Shown: positions 9,134 through 18,344 of the stretch, one piece after another | Layout: each line of letters begins with the position of its first letter | Numbering within the stretch: the stretch's first letter is position 1 | From: Halobacteriales archaeon QS_5_70_15 | GTDB lineage: Archaea; Halobacteriota; Halobacteria; Halobacteriales; Haloarculaceae | Length of the DNA stretch: 64,000 nucleotides | Direction of reading: 5' to 3' | NCBI GenBank assembly: GCA_003022005.1 | Contig: PXRQ01000114.1 | Coordinates: 1-64,000, forward strand | Made by a program: the position numbers and the translations under genes | Notes under the pieces: generated by a model | What the model saw: only the letters and a program-made list of their open reading frames with translations | What the model was told of the DNA's origin: nothing | Databases searched by the model: none

Positions 9134-10852
9134 ATGGCGGTAGGGCTCGCCGCCGGCGGGCCGGCGGGCGAGGCCGTCCGGGCCGCGCTCGGGGACGTCG
9201 ACGCCGCCGTGCGGTCGACGGATCCGGGTCGGTTCGGGAGCGTCGAGTTCGGCGTCCTCGCCGCCGAGGTCGGCGACGGGGCGTTCTGTGCGGCGAACGC
9301 CGCCGCCGGCGAGGGCGGGACCCCCTGGCTGGCGATCGAACTCGGTGGTATCGGCGGGACGCCGGTCGCGGACGTGACGGCGGCCGTCTCCGGGTACGCG
9401 CCGGGGACGGCCTGCTTCGACTGTCTCCGGGCGCGCGTCGCCGCGAACGTCGGCGACGGGGACGACGGCCACGACCCGCCGGACGACACGGACGCGCGGT
9501 TCGCCGGCGCGCTCGCCGGGCGGGCGGCCGCGCGGCTCCTCTCCGGCGGCGAGTCCCCCGTCCTGGGCGGGGTGCTCGAGCTCCCCCACGCGCGCCGGCA
9601 TCCCCTCCCGGTCCCGGGCTGCTCCTGCGGCGAGGAGCCCGACCGGACGGTCCGCAGGGAGTACACGGAGCGGGACGTCGAAGGGGCGCTCTCCCGGGCC
9701 GAGCGGGCGCTCGACCCCCGGGGGGGTATCGTCCGCGAGGCCGGCGAGGCCGAGTCGTTCCCGACCCCGTACTACCTCGCGACGCTCGCCGCGACGACGG
9801 GGTTCAGCGACGCCGCCGTCCCCGAGCACGCCGCCGGCGTCGCCGCCGACTGGAACCCGGCGTTCGTGAAGGCGCTCGGCGAGGCCCTCGAGCGGTACGC
9901 CGCCGCCGTCTACCGGACCGACGAGATGACGACCGGACCGGCCGGCGCCGTCGCGAACGCCGTTCCGCCGGCCGCCTTCGTCACCGCCGACTCGTTCGCG
10001 CCGCCGGACCCGACCGAGCCGCTCGCGTGGGTCGAGGGCGAGGACCTCCACGACGGGTCCGAGGCGATGCTCCCCGCGGAGTTCGTCGTCTTCCCGCCGC
10101 CCGAGGCCCGCCACCGACCGTCGATCACCACCGGGCTCGGGCTCGGTTCCTCGGGGACCGGCGCGCTGCTCTCGGGGCTCTACGAGACGGTCGAGCGCGA
10201 CGCGGCCATGCTCGCGTGGTACTCCACGTACGAGCCGCTGGGTCTGGAGGTCGAGCACGGGGGGTTCGAGACGCTGGTCCGTCGCGCCCGGACCGAGGAC
10301 CTCGAGACCACGGTCCTCCTCCTGACCCAGGACGTGGACGTTCCGGTCGTCGCCGCCTGCGTCCACCGCGAGGGGGAGTGGCCCCGGTTCGCCGCCGGCA
10401 TGGCCGCCGACCTGGACCCCGGGCGGGCGGCGACGGGCGCGCTCGAGGAGGCGATCCAGAACTGGCTCGAACTCGGGGGGATGGGCAGGGAGGGCGCGCG
10501 GTCGGAGGGCAACATCGGGGAGTACGCCGGCTTCCCGGGACCGGCACGGGAGTTCGTCGACCCCGCGACGACCGTCCCCGCGGGGAGCGTCGGGCCGGCG
10601 GAGCCGCCGACGGGGGCGGCCGAGCTCGACACGCTCCTCGCTCGCCTCGAGGACGCCGGACTCCGGGCGTTCGCCGCCCGGCTCACGACCCGCGACCTCG
10701 AGGACCTGGGGTTCGAGGCCGTCCGGGTGCTCGTGCCCTCGGCACAGCCGCTGTTCACGGGCGAGGCGTTCTTCGGCGAGCGGGCGCGGACGGTTCCCGA
10801 GTCACTGGGGTTCGAACCGAGGCTCGACCGGGACCCCCACCCGTTCCCGTAG
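9134..10852 (+). CDS. YcaO-family cyclodehydratase-like protein with N-terminal E1-like domain
   Basis: A 572-residue protein. The first ~165 residues form an E1/ThiF-like leader-binding region with two cysteine pairs, CFDC (about 94-97) and CSC (about 162-164), likely one zinc site. The rest is a YcaO domain with the acidic ATP/Mg positions in GEALERY (about 249-255) and YETVERD (about 350-357). The C-terminus, DPHPFP, is proline-rich as in azoline-forming YcaO enzymes. Such proteins phosphorylate peptide backbones during heterocycle or thioamide formation. No precursor peptide, dehydrogenase or TfuA gene is nearby, so the substrate is unknown and may be encoded elsewhere. Confidence 0.8.
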   Translation: MAVGLAAGGPAGEAVRAALGDVDAAVRSTDPGRFGSVEFGVLAAEVGDGAFCAANAAAGEGGTPWLAIELGGIGGTPVADVTAAVSGYAPGTACFDCLRARVAANVGDGDDGHDPPDDTDARFAGALAGRAAARLLSGGESPVLGGVLELPHARRHPLPVPGCSCGEEPDRTVRREYTERDVEGALSRAERALDPRGGIVREAGEAESFPTPYYLATLAATTGFSDAAVPEHAAGVAADWNPAFVKALGEALERYAAAVYRTDEMTTGPAGAVANAVPPAAFVTADSFAPPDPTEPLAWVEGEDLHDGSEAMLPAEFVVFPPPEARHRPSITTGLGLGSSGTGALLSGLYETVERDAAMLAWYSTYEPLGLEVEHGGFETLVRRARTEDLETTVLLLTQDVDVPVVAACVHREGEWPRFAAGMAADLDPGRAATGALEEAIQNWLELGGMGREGARSEGNIGEYAGFPGPAREFVDPATTVPAGSVGPAEPPTGAAELDTLLARLEDAGLRAFAARLTTRDLEDLGFEAVRVLVPSAQPLFTGEAFFGERARTVPESLGFEPRLDRDPHPFP

Positions 10853-10906
10853 TCGCGCTGCCGGGGGGGAGAAGGCGAGAGACCGAAGGAAGGGGAGGCG
10901 GAGCGT

Positions 10907-12073
10907 TCAGATCCCGAACGTCGCCCGGAGCATGTCCCGGGTCCCCGGACCGAGCCCGACGGCGACGATGGCGACGAGCAGGATGACCGCGTAGCGGGGG
11001 TTCTCCTCGAAGATGGTCCGGTCGAAGACGTAGATGACGGCCGTCGCGGCGATCAGCTTCACCGCGAGGAACGGCCACGAGGTCCCGACGACCGAGGAGA
11101 GCGCGGCCGGCTGGACGCCCTCGGTGACGTCGACGATGAACCGGTTGACGGGGTGCTTCGCGCCGTACTCGACGGGGATCCCGAGCGGGTCGAGCCAGTC
11201 GGCGGCGACGACGTTCGCCACGCCGTCGACCGCGTGGGCGAACAGGACGACCAGTCCCGCGCGCCCCGTCCCCGCGTTGACGACGGGGGCGTACACGTCG
11301 AGCAGCCGGTAGAGCCCGTAGGCGAGCACCGCGGACACCGAGAGGACGAGCAGTGACATCTGCGGGTAGAACCCGGCCCCGGGGATCCCGCCGGCGAGCC
11401 GCGTCGGGACGAACCAGAGCAGGAGCCCGACGGTGAGGACCAGCCCGGCGGCACCGACCCCGAACAGCGCCCGTTCGTAGTCGTCGACGTACCCCTCGCG
11501 CTCGAGCCGGACCGCGCCGACGAGCGCGGCCAGCGTGAAGACGAACATCGTGAAGTAGACGATCGGGCTGATAATGAGCGCGTTCGCGGGGTACGGGAGC
11601 AGCGTGTCGGTCACGGTGGCGAGCGCGGCGTCGTTGGCGTCCTCGACGACCCGGAGCGCCCCGCCGAGGAACATGAACGGGACGAGCGCGAAGAAGAACC
11701 GCTTGCGGTGGCCCACCTCCAGGTGCCGGAGCAGGTAGAGCACGCCGATCAGGAAGAAGATCAGCGCGACAGCGTAGCCGACCTCCGAGACGACGGTGTA
11801 GCCGGGCTCGGCGACGATCGCCCCGCCCGAATCGGCCGTCCGGCAGGCCCCGTCGCTGCCGAGTAGCGCCGGGCTCCCGCCGCCCTCGATGACGGCACAG
11901 CGGGCGTTGTTCGCGTCGGCGTACACCGGTCCCCAGAAGTAGTGCCAGAGGAAGCGGTCCCAGACGAGCCGCGGGAGCGCGAGCGACCCGAGCGCGAGGA
12001 GGGCGGTCGCGGCCGCGGCCGCCCCGACCCACGCCCGCTCGGGGCTGACCCCCAACCGCTGACTGACTGCCAT
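10907..12073 (-). CDS. DUF63 family integral membrane protein
   Basis: A 388-residue protein with about nine hydrophobic segments. Polar conserved patches include [16 protein letters not shown] after the first helix, [23 protein letters not shown] and VEYGAKHP. These match the archaeal DUF63 family as I recall it; its function is unknown. The start is the ATG at 12073; upstream in-frame codons run into palindromic element 2 and are not likely to be translated. It is convergent with the YcaO gene, with about 55 bp between the stops. Confidence 0.8.
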   Translation of the reverse strand: MAVSQRLGVSPERAWVGAAAAATALLALGSLALPRLVWDRFLWHYFWGPVYADANNARCAVIEGGGSPALLGSDGACRTADSGGAIVAEPGYTVVSEVGYAVALIFFLIGVLYLLRHLEVGHRKRFFFALVPFMFLGGALRVVEDANDAALATVTDTLLPYPANALIISPIVYFTMFVFTLAALVGAVRLEREGYVDDYERALFGVGAAGLVLTVGLLLWFVPTRLAGGIPGAGFYPQMSLLVLSVSAVLAYGLYRLLDVYAPVVNAGTGRAGLVVLFAHAVDGVANVVAADWLDPLGIPVEYGAKHPVNRFIVDVTEGVQPAALSSVVGTSWPFLAVKLIAATAVIYVFDRTIFEENPRYAVILLVAIVAVGLGPGTRDMLRATFGI

Positions 12074-12150
12074 ACGGGTACGCGAGGGGCCGTCGGGTTT
12101 CAGCGTTCCGGAACACCGCGTCGCCGTCGCACGAACGGCCCGGCGGCTCA

Positions 12151-12229
12151 CACGGTCGTGCGTGACGATTGTACCGTCGATCACCCGGACTGGTCGGCTG
12201 TCACCGATAAAAGGGGACGTACGACCGTA
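12151..12229 (+). repeat. Palindromic element, copy 2 (79 bp)
   Basis: The left arm is CACGGTCGTGCGT, with one change from the family consensus; the right arm is ACGTACGACCGTA. It is flanked by TCA at 12148-12150 and 12230-12232. The right TCA is the minus-strand TGA stop of the VOC gene. The inner arm reads TACCG-TC-GATC on the left and ACCGATA on the right. It lies between the VOC gene's stop and the DUF63 start. Confidence 0.88.
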
Positions 12230-12616
12230 TCAGTCATCCCGGTACTCGGCGATCTCGACCAGGTTCCCGTCCGGGTCCCGGACGTACACGGACCCCATCG
12301 ACCCGCGCGCCCCGGTCCGCTCGCCCGGTCCCTCGACGATTTCGAGACCCGCCTCGCGGAGGTCGCGCTCGACCGTTTCGATCGGGGTGTCGGTCGTGAC
12401 ACAGAAGTCGCCCGCGCCGGGCGTCGGCCGCACGGCCTTCGGCTCGTACTCGTCCCCCGCCGGGTGGAGGTTGATCTTCCAGTCCCCGAACCCCAGCGCG
12501 GTCCGCCCCTCCCCGAAGGTCACGACCTCCGCACCGAGGTGCTCCGAGTAGAACGCGCACGTCGCCTCGACGTCCTCGACGGTGAGCACGAAGTGGTCGA
12601 TGCCGGTGATGTCCAT
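12230..12616 (-). CDS. VOC-family (glyoxalase/dioxygenase fold) protein
   Basis: A 128-residue single-module VOC protein. His 8 in IDHFVLTV and a C-terminal Glu in NLVEIAEY are two of the usual metal ligands. The block SMGSVYVRDPDGN is characteristic of the family. These proteins isomerise, cleave or sequester small molecules; the substrate is not evident. The start at 12616 (MDITGIDH) puts the first strand at the N-terminus. Its stop codon forms one flank of palindromic element 2. Confidence 0.85.
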   Translation of the reverse strand: MDITGIDHFVLTVEDVEATCAFYSEHLGAEVVTFGEGRTALGFGDWKINLHPAGDEYEPKAVRPTPGAGDFCVTTDTPIETVERDLREAGLEIVEGPGERTGARGSMGSVYVRDPDGNLVEIAEYRDD

Positions 12617-12758
12617 ACCCCCGTACCGGCCCCGGTCGACAAGAGGTTTCGGACTGCTCGACGGTGTCCCGCCCCTCCGTCCCCGGTAGCTACCCGACAC
12701 GTCGACCCCCTCGAGTGCCGGGGGAAGGGATAAGGCCGTCCCCCTCGCGTGTCGGCGC

Positions 12759-13340
12759 ATGACCGAACCGGAACTGCGGGACGACGCGATGGGCGAGATA
12801 CCGGTGCCCGACTACGAGGACCTCCCCCGGGACCTCCGCGAACGCATCGACGAGGAGACCGAGGAGGCCGGGTTCACGCCGAACGTGTTCTCCGGGATGG
12901 CGTACAAGCCGGACCACTTCCGTGCCTTTTTCGACTACCACGACGCGCTCGTCGAGGGCTCCCCCCTCGAGCGCCACGAGATCGAGATGCTCGTCGTCAC
13001 CGTCTCGGGGGTCAACGACTGTCTCTACTGCGTCGTGGCCCACGGCGCGCTCGTCCGCATCTACGCGCGGGACCCGAAGCTGGCCGATCAGCTCGCGACA
13101 AACTGGCGGAGCGCCGATCTCTCCCCGCGCCACGAGGCGATGTGCTCGTTCGCCGAGCGGCTCACCGCCGAACCGGGCAAGGTCGACGGTGCCGACATCG
13201 AGGCCCTCCGGGAACACTTCACCGACGGGGAGATCTGGGACGTCGTCACCACCGTCGGCTTCTACAACCTCTCGAACCGCCTGGCGACGGCGCTCGATAT
13301 GCGGCCGAACGACGAGTTCTACTCGCTCGGTCGCGACTGA
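12759..13340 (+). CDS. AhpD-like (peroxidase-related) carboxymuconolactone-decarboxylase-fold protein
   Basis: A 193-residue protein with the AhpD-type redox motif C88-LY-C91 followed by VVAH (His 95), in an all-helical fold. It matches the 'uncharacterised peroxidase-related enzyme' group, which reduces peroxides through a CxxC thiol pair. The N-terminal FTPNVFSGMAYKPDHF segment is typical of the group. It is likely cytoplasmic. It is convergent with the remnant metallophosphatase gene, whose truncated 3' end runs up to it. Confidence 0.85.
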   Translation: MTEPELRDDAMGEIPVPDYEDLPRDLRERIDEETEEAGFTPNVFSGMAYKPDHFRAFFDYHDALVEGSPLERHEIEMLVVTVSGVNDCLYCVVAHGALVRIYARDPKLADQLATNWRSADLSPRHEAMCSFAERLTAEPGKVDGADIEALREHFTDGEIWDVVTTVGFYNLSNRLATALDMRPNDEFYSLGRD

Positions 13341-13440
13341 ACGTCGCTATCCGACCTCCCGGTACCGCCGACGGCGGGGGATCGGGCAGGCGGTCCTGAC
13401 TCTCCGTACTCCGCCGATGCCATCGGAACGCCACACGGTT

Positions 13441-13941
13441 CGTCGTATCCCGTCCGCGGTCGCCGGCGGGTCGTGTCGCGGAACGCGAGCCCGCCGGCCG
13501 CGGGGTTGATGTCCGGCGTGTGCGGATCGGTCAGCCCGAACAGCCCCACGCGGGCGCCGTCGGCCTCGAGGACCGTCCAGGGCCGCACGCCGACGCCCGC
13601 GCCGAACGGGTCCGCCCCCGGCGGGGCGTCGGCCGGGTAGACGTTCCCCGGAGCCACTGCTGTGGCGACCGGGGGACGAGCTCGAGGGTGCGCTCGGCGC
13701 AGAGGTCGAGGTCGTGGTTGCCGAACGTCTCGGAGTCCGGTTCGACCGCGGCGAACAGGTCGAGCGACTGCCAGCCCTCGGTACGGAGCGCGAGCACCCC
13801 CGGAGCGGTGTTGTCCCCGGTGCCGCAGGCAAGCGCGTCGCCCCCGTCCCCGGCGAGGAGGGTCCCGGCGAGCCGGCCGACGCGCTCGGGGTCGTCGTAC
13901 GCGTTCTCGACGTCGGAGTAGTGGAGGAGCCGGAGGGTCAC
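13441..13941 (-). pseudogene. Remnant of a metallophosphatase / 5'-nucleotidase-type gene
   Basis: From GTG 13941 one frame gives RLLHYSDVENAYDDPERVG and FGNHDLDL, an altered calcineurin-type metal-binding layout (YSD, then GTGDNTAP, then GNHD), running to about 13657 (SPQQWLRG). The protein continues in a second frame as NVYP...GVRPWTVLEADGARVGLFGLTDPHTPDINP, then loses similarity at about 13440. The join fits loss of one base in the C run near 13647-13650. The C-terminal half of the phosphatase domain is absent, so the gene is both frameshifted and truncated. Similarity is to haloarchaeal metallophosphatases I recall. Confidence 0.6.
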
Positions 13942-14024
13942 TACCGACCGGTAGGCCCGTGGTGGGACAAAACCGCTCCGGAGCGGGTCGAAGCCCTTTC
14001 GGCTATCGCCGGCGGCGTACCGGT

Positions 14025-14270
14025 ATGGACCCGACACTGGAGGCCCGCGAGGGCCCGAACGGGACGCTCTACGTCTCCCGCGAGGCCGAGCGGGGGTCGG
14101 TCGCCCCGTTCCTCGTCGTCTACGCCGACGAGGGCGGCCGGGAGCGCTGGGGCTACTTCTGCACGAACTGCGAGACGTTCGACAACGCGATGGACTCGAT
14201 GGGGCGCATCCAGTGCAACGCCTGCGAGAACTTCAAGCGCCCGGACGAGTGGGACGCGGCCCACGAGTGA
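14025..14270 (+). CDS. Small zinc-ribbon protein (DUF5816-like)
   Basis: An 81-residue protein with CTNC and CNAC cysteine pairs about 22 residues apart, forming one zinc ribbon, and a conserved EWDAAHE C-terminus. It resembles a haloarchaeal family I recall as DUF5816. Function is unknown; a nucleic-acid or protein adaptor is possible. The ATG at 14025 follows GGT with no clear Shine-Dalgarno, as expected for a leaderless transcript. Confidence 0.8.
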   Translation: MDPTLEAREGPNGTLYVSREAERGSVAPFLVVYADEGGRERWGYFCTNCETFDNAMDSMGRIQCNACENFKRPDEWDAAHE

Positions 14271-14403
14271 CCCGTCCACCCGCCGCCGGCCTGCGTCCGC
14301 CCCCCTCGTCCCCCGTTGGTCACCCGCCGTTTGACCCCCTTACGCACCAGGTGGATCGTTAGGGGCGAACGTTTATGCCGCACCGCGCCCGATACGGGAA
14401 CGG

Positions 14404-14724
14404 ATGGGAGTTGTTAACACAACCCTCGACGAGCGCGCACGGGCGGTGTTCAGCGACCTCGGATACGACGTCACGCCGGAGGGTGGGGAGTTCCGGGCCG
14501 AGCGGAAGTGGCGGACAGTGTACGTGACGACGGAGGAGCCCGCGGAGGCGGCCACACACGGCCGGTTGCGGTGTTTCGTCGCGCCGGCGGACCGGGCACC
14601 CGCCGTACGCGACGACCTGCTGGCACGCGCGCCCGAATACGACTGGGCGGTCATCGGCGTCGAGGAGGAGGAGGACGAGTACACCGTCCTCCACCCGGAC
14701 GCGGACGTGCTCGGCGCGCCGTGA
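14404..14724 (+). CDS. Haloarchaeal hypothetical protein
   Basis: A 106-residue acidic alpha/beta protein. The first half carries a basic patch (RAERKWRTVYVTTEEP); the second half has WAVIGVEEEEDEYTVLHPD. No catalytic motif is visible. I recall similar halophile-only proteins grouped as DUF7116 but am not certain. A TTTATG sequence about 33 nt upstream is a likely TATA box. It sits between the zinc ribbon and a mechanosensitive-channel-like gene, all on the same strand. Confidence 0.7.
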   Translation: MGVVNTTLDERARAVFSDLGYDVTPEGGEFRAERKWRTVYVTTEEPAEAATHGRLRCFVAPADRAPAVRDDLLARAPEYDWAVIGVEEEEDEYTVLHPDADVLGAP

Positions 14725-14799
14725 GCCGCCGCGGAGGCCGGACGCCGGGACGGCCCGGGAACCCGGTTTTATAACTGCCGCGCGCGAGACGCCGGGGCC

Positions 14800-15375
14800 A
14801 TGCTCGTCCCGTTACGGAGCCTGACCGGCATCGTCCGGTCCTCGCTGGACACGTTCCTCGACAGCCTGACGGCCGCGATCCCGAAGATACTCGCCGGCGT
14901 CGTCTTCCTCGTCCTCGCGTACCTCCTCATCAGGGTCATCATGTTCCTCGTCGGGGGCGTCCTCGAGGGGACCTTCCCCGACCAGCCGGTCTACCGGCAG
15001 TTCGCCGCGACCATCGTGGCGGTGTTCCTCTGGTTCGGGGTGGCGCTGTCGTTCCTCTCCATCGTCGGCCTCGACGGGATCGCCGCCTCGCTCGGCACCG
15101 CGACCGGCTTCCTCGCGCTGGGGGTCTCGTACGCCCTCTCGGGGATGATCGCCGACGCGGTCGCCGGCATCTACCTCCTCCGGGACCCCGACTTCATGCC
15201 GGGCGACACCATCGAATCCGGCGGCACGGAGGGCGTGATCAAGAGCATCGAACTCCGGAAGACCCGCATCAGCGTCGGCGAGGACACCGTCGTCCGCGGG
15301 AACGCCGAGATGGAGAAGAAGTGGACGAAGCGGAACGACCTCGACGACCCCGCCGAGCCGGTCGGAGCCGACTGA
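14800..15375 (+). CDS. MscS-like mechanosensitive channel domain protein (short form)
   Basis: A 191-residue protein with three transmembrane helices: about residues 25-53, 66-88 and the glycine/alanine-rich pore-type helix at about 95-125 (LGVSYALSGMIADAVAGIYLL). A small beta domain with MPGDTIESGG follows, which is the start of the MscS middle domain. It lacks the large C-terminal vestibule of full MscS, as seen in other short haloarchaeal members. Likely role: membrane tension or osmotic response. A TTTATAA box lies just upstream. The stop is followed by TACGGAC, the 3'-end motif discussed in the findings. Confidence 0.75.
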   Translation: MLVPLRSLTGIVRSSLDTFLDSLTAAIPKILAGVVFLVLAYLLIRVIMFLVGGVLEGTFPDQPVYRQFAATIVAVFLWFGVALSFLSIVGLDGIAASLGTATGFLALGVSYALSGMIADAVAGIYLLRDPDFMPGDTIESGGTEGVIKSIELRKTRISVGEDTVVRGNAEMEKKWTKRNDLDDPAEPVGAD

Positions 15376-15444
15376 TACGGACGAGTGGGTCACGACACCG
15401 ACTGACACGCAGGGGATATATCCCTGCGGCACGAACGACACTCG

Positions 15445-16410
15445 ATGTTCGTAGGCCACGGACTACTGGCGTTCGCCCTCGTGGCCGGCCTCGCGCGGTT
15501 GCGCGGCTGGTCCCGCCATCGGGCGCTGACCGTCGGCCTGCTCGCCGCCGCGTTCGGGATGCTCCCGGACGTGGACATGGCGTACGCGCCGGTGGCGCTG
15601 CTGCTCTCGGCGGACCCCGGCGGGCCGATCGCGACTGCGCAGGCGTTCTGGTCGACCGGCAACGTCGTCCACCGCGCGGTGACCCACTCGCTGATCGTCG
15701 GCCCCCTGGTCGCCCTGGGCGCGTTGGCGATCGCCGGCACGGACCGGCGACGCCGGGCCGCCGGCGGGGTCGGCCTCCTCGCGCTCCCGCTGGTGGCGCT
15801 CGCGGTCAGCGGGCCGCTGGGGTCGGCGGTCACGACCGTCTTCGTCGCCGGTGCGGCCCTGCTCGGGTTCGCGGGCCGGCGGCACGGTCTCGGCCCCGGG
15901 GCGGTCGGCGCCGCGGCGCTCGCCGGCCTGGTCACCCACCCGTTCGGCGACCTGTTCACCGGCGAGCCGCCGGCCATGCTCTACCCGCTGTCGACGGCGC
16001 CGCCGGTCGAGCGGATCGCGCTCAGTCCGGAGCCGACCCTCCACCTCCTGGGCGCGCTCGGGGTCGAGCTCTCGACCGCCTGGCTCGCGCTGTTCGTCTA
16101 CTTCGCGGTCAGGCACGGCGCCGAACGCCCGTCGTCGCTCCCCGGTGCCGTCCGTCGGGTCGTCTCCGGGCGGGCGGGGCTCGGGGCGGGCTACGCGGCC
16201 ACCGTCTTCGTCCTGCCCGCGCCGACGCTCGACGTCTCCTACCACTTCGTCTTCCCGTTGCTCGGCCTCGGCCTGCTCGTGGCGCTACCCACGCCCCGGA
16301 TGGCCAGGGGCGCGGTCGCGCGGCCGGTACGGGCCGCGGCCACCGGCCTCGCGGCAGTGACGGTGGCGACGCTCGCCTACACGCTCGTCTACCTCACCGT
16401 CGGCTTGTAG
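15445..16410 (+). CDS. Membrane-bound metal-dependent hydrolase (YdjM/DUF457-like)
   Basis: A 321-residue protein with about eight membrane segments. Metal-site motifs typical of the YdjM/DUF457 family are visible: H5 in the N-terminal GHGLLAF, LPDVDMAY (about residues 39-46) and VVHRAVTHSL (about 74-83), with a further THPFGDLF around residue 165. These residues lie at one membrane face and are expected to bind metal for hydrolysis of a lipid- or membrane-linked substrate that is not known. ATATATCC lies upstream. Confidence 0.8.
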   Translation: MFVGHGLLAFALVAGLARLRGWSRHRALTVGLLAAAFGMLPDVDMAYAPVALLLSADPGGPIATAQAFWSTGNVVHRAVTHSLIVGPLVALGALAIAGTDRRRRAAGGVGLLALPLVALAVSGPLGSAVTTVFVAGAALLGFAGRRHGLGPGAVGAAALAGLVTHPFGDLFTGEPPAMLYPLSTAPPVERIALSPEPTLHLLGALGVELSTAWLALFVYFAVRHGAERPSSLPGAVRRVVSGRAGLGAGYAATVFVLPAPTLDVSYHFVFPLLGLGLLVALPTPRMARGAVARPVRAAATGLAAVTVATLAYTLVYLTVGL

Positions 16411-16471
16411 CCCGGCCGCAGCCGGGCCGTAGCCCGCGCGTTTATACGGGATGGCGCCACTACCGGGGAGT

Positions 16472-17167
16472 ATGGCAGAGCCGGGCGGGGAGGACGGGCC
16501 GTCGTTCGCCCTCGAGCAGGTGTTCAACGACGCCCGCAAGAACGCCGCGTTCGCGTGGCTGCTGGTGGGGTTCGTGGTCGTCGTCGCGGTCGGGAACCTC
16601 GTCTCGGGGGTGCTCGTCTGGGCGGGGTTCGCCGCCGCGGTCGCCGTCCTCGCCGTCCTCCCCCCGCTCAAGTTCCGGACGCCGCGCGCGATGCTCCCCT
16701 GGGAGGTGCTGCTGCTCGCCGTGCTCCCGCTGCTCGGCCGGACGTTCGCGACCGTCCCGGTGACCAGCGACCTGTTCACGTACCTCTCGGTGGCGGCCAT
16801 CGCGCTGATGATCGCCGTCGAGCTCCACGTGTTCACGCCCGTGAGGATGAGTCAGGGGTTCGCCGTCTCGTTCGTCGTCATCGCAACGATGGCCGCCGCG
16901 GGGATCTGGGCCGTCGCCCGGTTCGCGCTCGACGCGACGCTCGGGACGGCGCTCCTTCTCGACCCGGCGCTGACCGAGGCCGAGATCGAACACGACCTCA
17001 TGCTCGAGTTCGTCTACTCGACCGCGGCGGGCGTGTTCGGGGGAGCGATCTTCGAGTGGTACTTCCGACGGCTCCGCCGCCGCGAGAGCGTCGTCCCCGA
17101 GGAGGTCGAGGCGGCCATCGAGTCACGGGCGACACGCGCCGTCCAGCGACGGGGGGTCGAGCCGTGA
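16472..17167 (+). CDS. Integral membrane protein, hypothetical
   Basis: A 231-residue protein with six hydrophobic segments and a basic, charged C-terminus (RRLRRRESVVPEEVE). The start is the ATG at 16472 rather than 16451 because TTTATAC at 16441-16447 is then about 25-30 nt upstream, the right distance for a leaderless transcript. The stop overlaps the GTG start of the next gene (GTGA), so the two are translationally coupled and probably work together. Family not recognised; it lacks motifs beyond the membrane helices. Confidence 0.75.
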   Translation: MAEPGGEDGPSFALEQVFNDARKNAAFAWLLVGFVVVVAVGNLVSGVLVWAGFAAAVAVLAVLPPLKFRTPRAMLPWEVLLLAVLPLLGRTFATVPVTSDLFTYLSVAAIALMIAVELHVFTPVRMSQGFAVSFVVIATMAAAGIWAVARFALDATLGTALLLDPALTEAEIEHDLMLEFVYSTAAGVFGGAIFEWYFRRLRRRESVVPEEVEAAIESRATRAVQRRGVEP

Positions 17168-17826
17168 GGCTCCGCGAACGGTTCGGGTTCGACGAACGGC
17201 GCTTCGGGCAGCTCACTCGCCTGATGGAGTTCGCGCTCGTCGGGATGCTGTTCGTCGGTCTCGAACGCGGACACACCGGTATCATCGTCAACACCGCCGT
17301 CGCCCTCGGGGTCACCCAGCTCGTGCCCGTCCTCGAACGCGACGTGGGCATCCCGATGGACCCGGCACTGACCCTCTGGATCACCGCGGCGGTGTTCCTC
17401 CACGCGCTCGGGGCCGTGGGCATCCCCGGGACCGAACTCGAGTCGTTCTACCGGCAGGTCTGGTGGTGGGACCACATGACCCACGCGCTGTCGGCCAGCG
17501 TCGTCGCCGCCGCGGGCTACGCGACCGCCCGGGCCATCGACCTCCACTCCGAGGAGGTGTCGCTCCCGCCGCGGTTCATGTTCGTCTTCATCCTCCTGCT
17601 GACGGTCGCGTTCGGCGTCTTCTGGGAGGTCATCGAGTTCGCCATCGCCGAGGCGGCCGCGGTCATGGGCGGCGCGCCCGTCCTCACACAGTACGGGCTG
17701 GACGACACGCTGCTCGACCTCGTCTTCGACACCATCGGGGCCGTCGTCGTCGCCACCTGGGGGACCGCCTACCTGGGCGACGTGGTGGGCGCCATCACCG
17801 ACCGCTTCGATGCGCGCTCGGGGTAG
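17164..17826 (+). CDS. YjdF/DUF2238-like integral membrane protein
   Basis: A 220-residue protein with about six hydrophobic segments. Conserved polar motifs WWWDHMTHALSAS (about residues 99-111) and FWEVIEF (about 153-159) are hallmarks of the DUF2238/YjdF group, with a likely metal or substrate site of His, Asp and Glu at the membrane interface. Function is unknown. The GTG start overlaps the preceding stop codon, and the two genes share the upstream TATA box. Confidence 0.75.
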   Translation: MRLRERFGFDERRFGQLTRLMEFALVGMLFVGLERGHTGIIVNTAVALGVTQLVPVLERDVGIPMDPALTLWITAAVFLHALGAVGIPGTELESFYRQVWWWDHMTHALSASVVAAAGYATARAIDLHSEEVSLPPRFMFVFILLLTVAFGVFWEVIEFAIAEAAAVMGGAPVLTQYGLDDTLLDLVFDTIGAVVVATWGTAYLGDVVGAITDRFDARSG

Positions 17827-17966
17827 GCGGCGGACGCTCCCGCGGTCGGGAGCACGGACTGCCCTCCGACGAGGGACCGGCCCCCACCGGCTTCCGGTAA
17901 CCGAACCACCCTGCCGGTCCCGTGGACCGTGCTATTAAGTAACGAGTCGCACAACCCACCCCTGCG

Positions 17967-18176
17967 ATGGTATTCAAGGAGATAACCCTGATCGGCCGGA
18001 GCACGGAGAGCTTCGACGACGCGGTCGACGACGCGGTCGATCGCGCCGAGGACACGCTCGAGAACGTCCACTGGGCGGAGGTCGAGGAGTTCGGCGTCGA
18101 GGTGGCGAGCGTCGAGGAGCGGGAGTACCAGGCAGAAGTGGTGGTGGCGTTCGAACTGCAGGACCCCGACGAGTAG
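17967..18176 (+). CDS. Dodecin (flavin-storage protein)
   Basis: A 69-residue protein matching archaeal dodecin in length and pattern: a beta strand [10 protein letters not shown], an acidic helix, then two strands. Trp 36 is the residue that stacks with bound flavin in haloarchaeal dodecin. Twelve subunits form a hollow sphere that binds and protects riboflavin or lumichrome in the cytoplasm. CTATTAAG about 30 nt upstream is a good TATA box. It is a single-gene unit. Confidence 0.92.
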   Translation: MVFKEITLIGRSTESFDDAVDDAVDRAEDTLENVHWAEVEEFGVEVASVEEREYQAEVVVAFELQDPDE

Positions 18177-18344
18177 CGCGGACGGGAACGACCGGCGCCG
18201 CCAGGGGGGTCCCGGCCCGGTGCAGTTCCGACCCGGGATGCGTGTTCCCCGTCCCGCGATCGAACCACCGGATCCGATGGGGTTCCCGCGGGTCGTCGGG
18301 GAGGGATTTTTGTCACTCCCGCGGTGACTTCCTCCGGGGCGGCC

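Noticed and set aside
8300..10366. A 688-codon open frame on the minus strand across tbsP and the YcaO gene
   Set aside because: It is arginine/proline-rich with no recognisable motif and lies antisense to two clear genes; long antisense frames are normal at this G+C.
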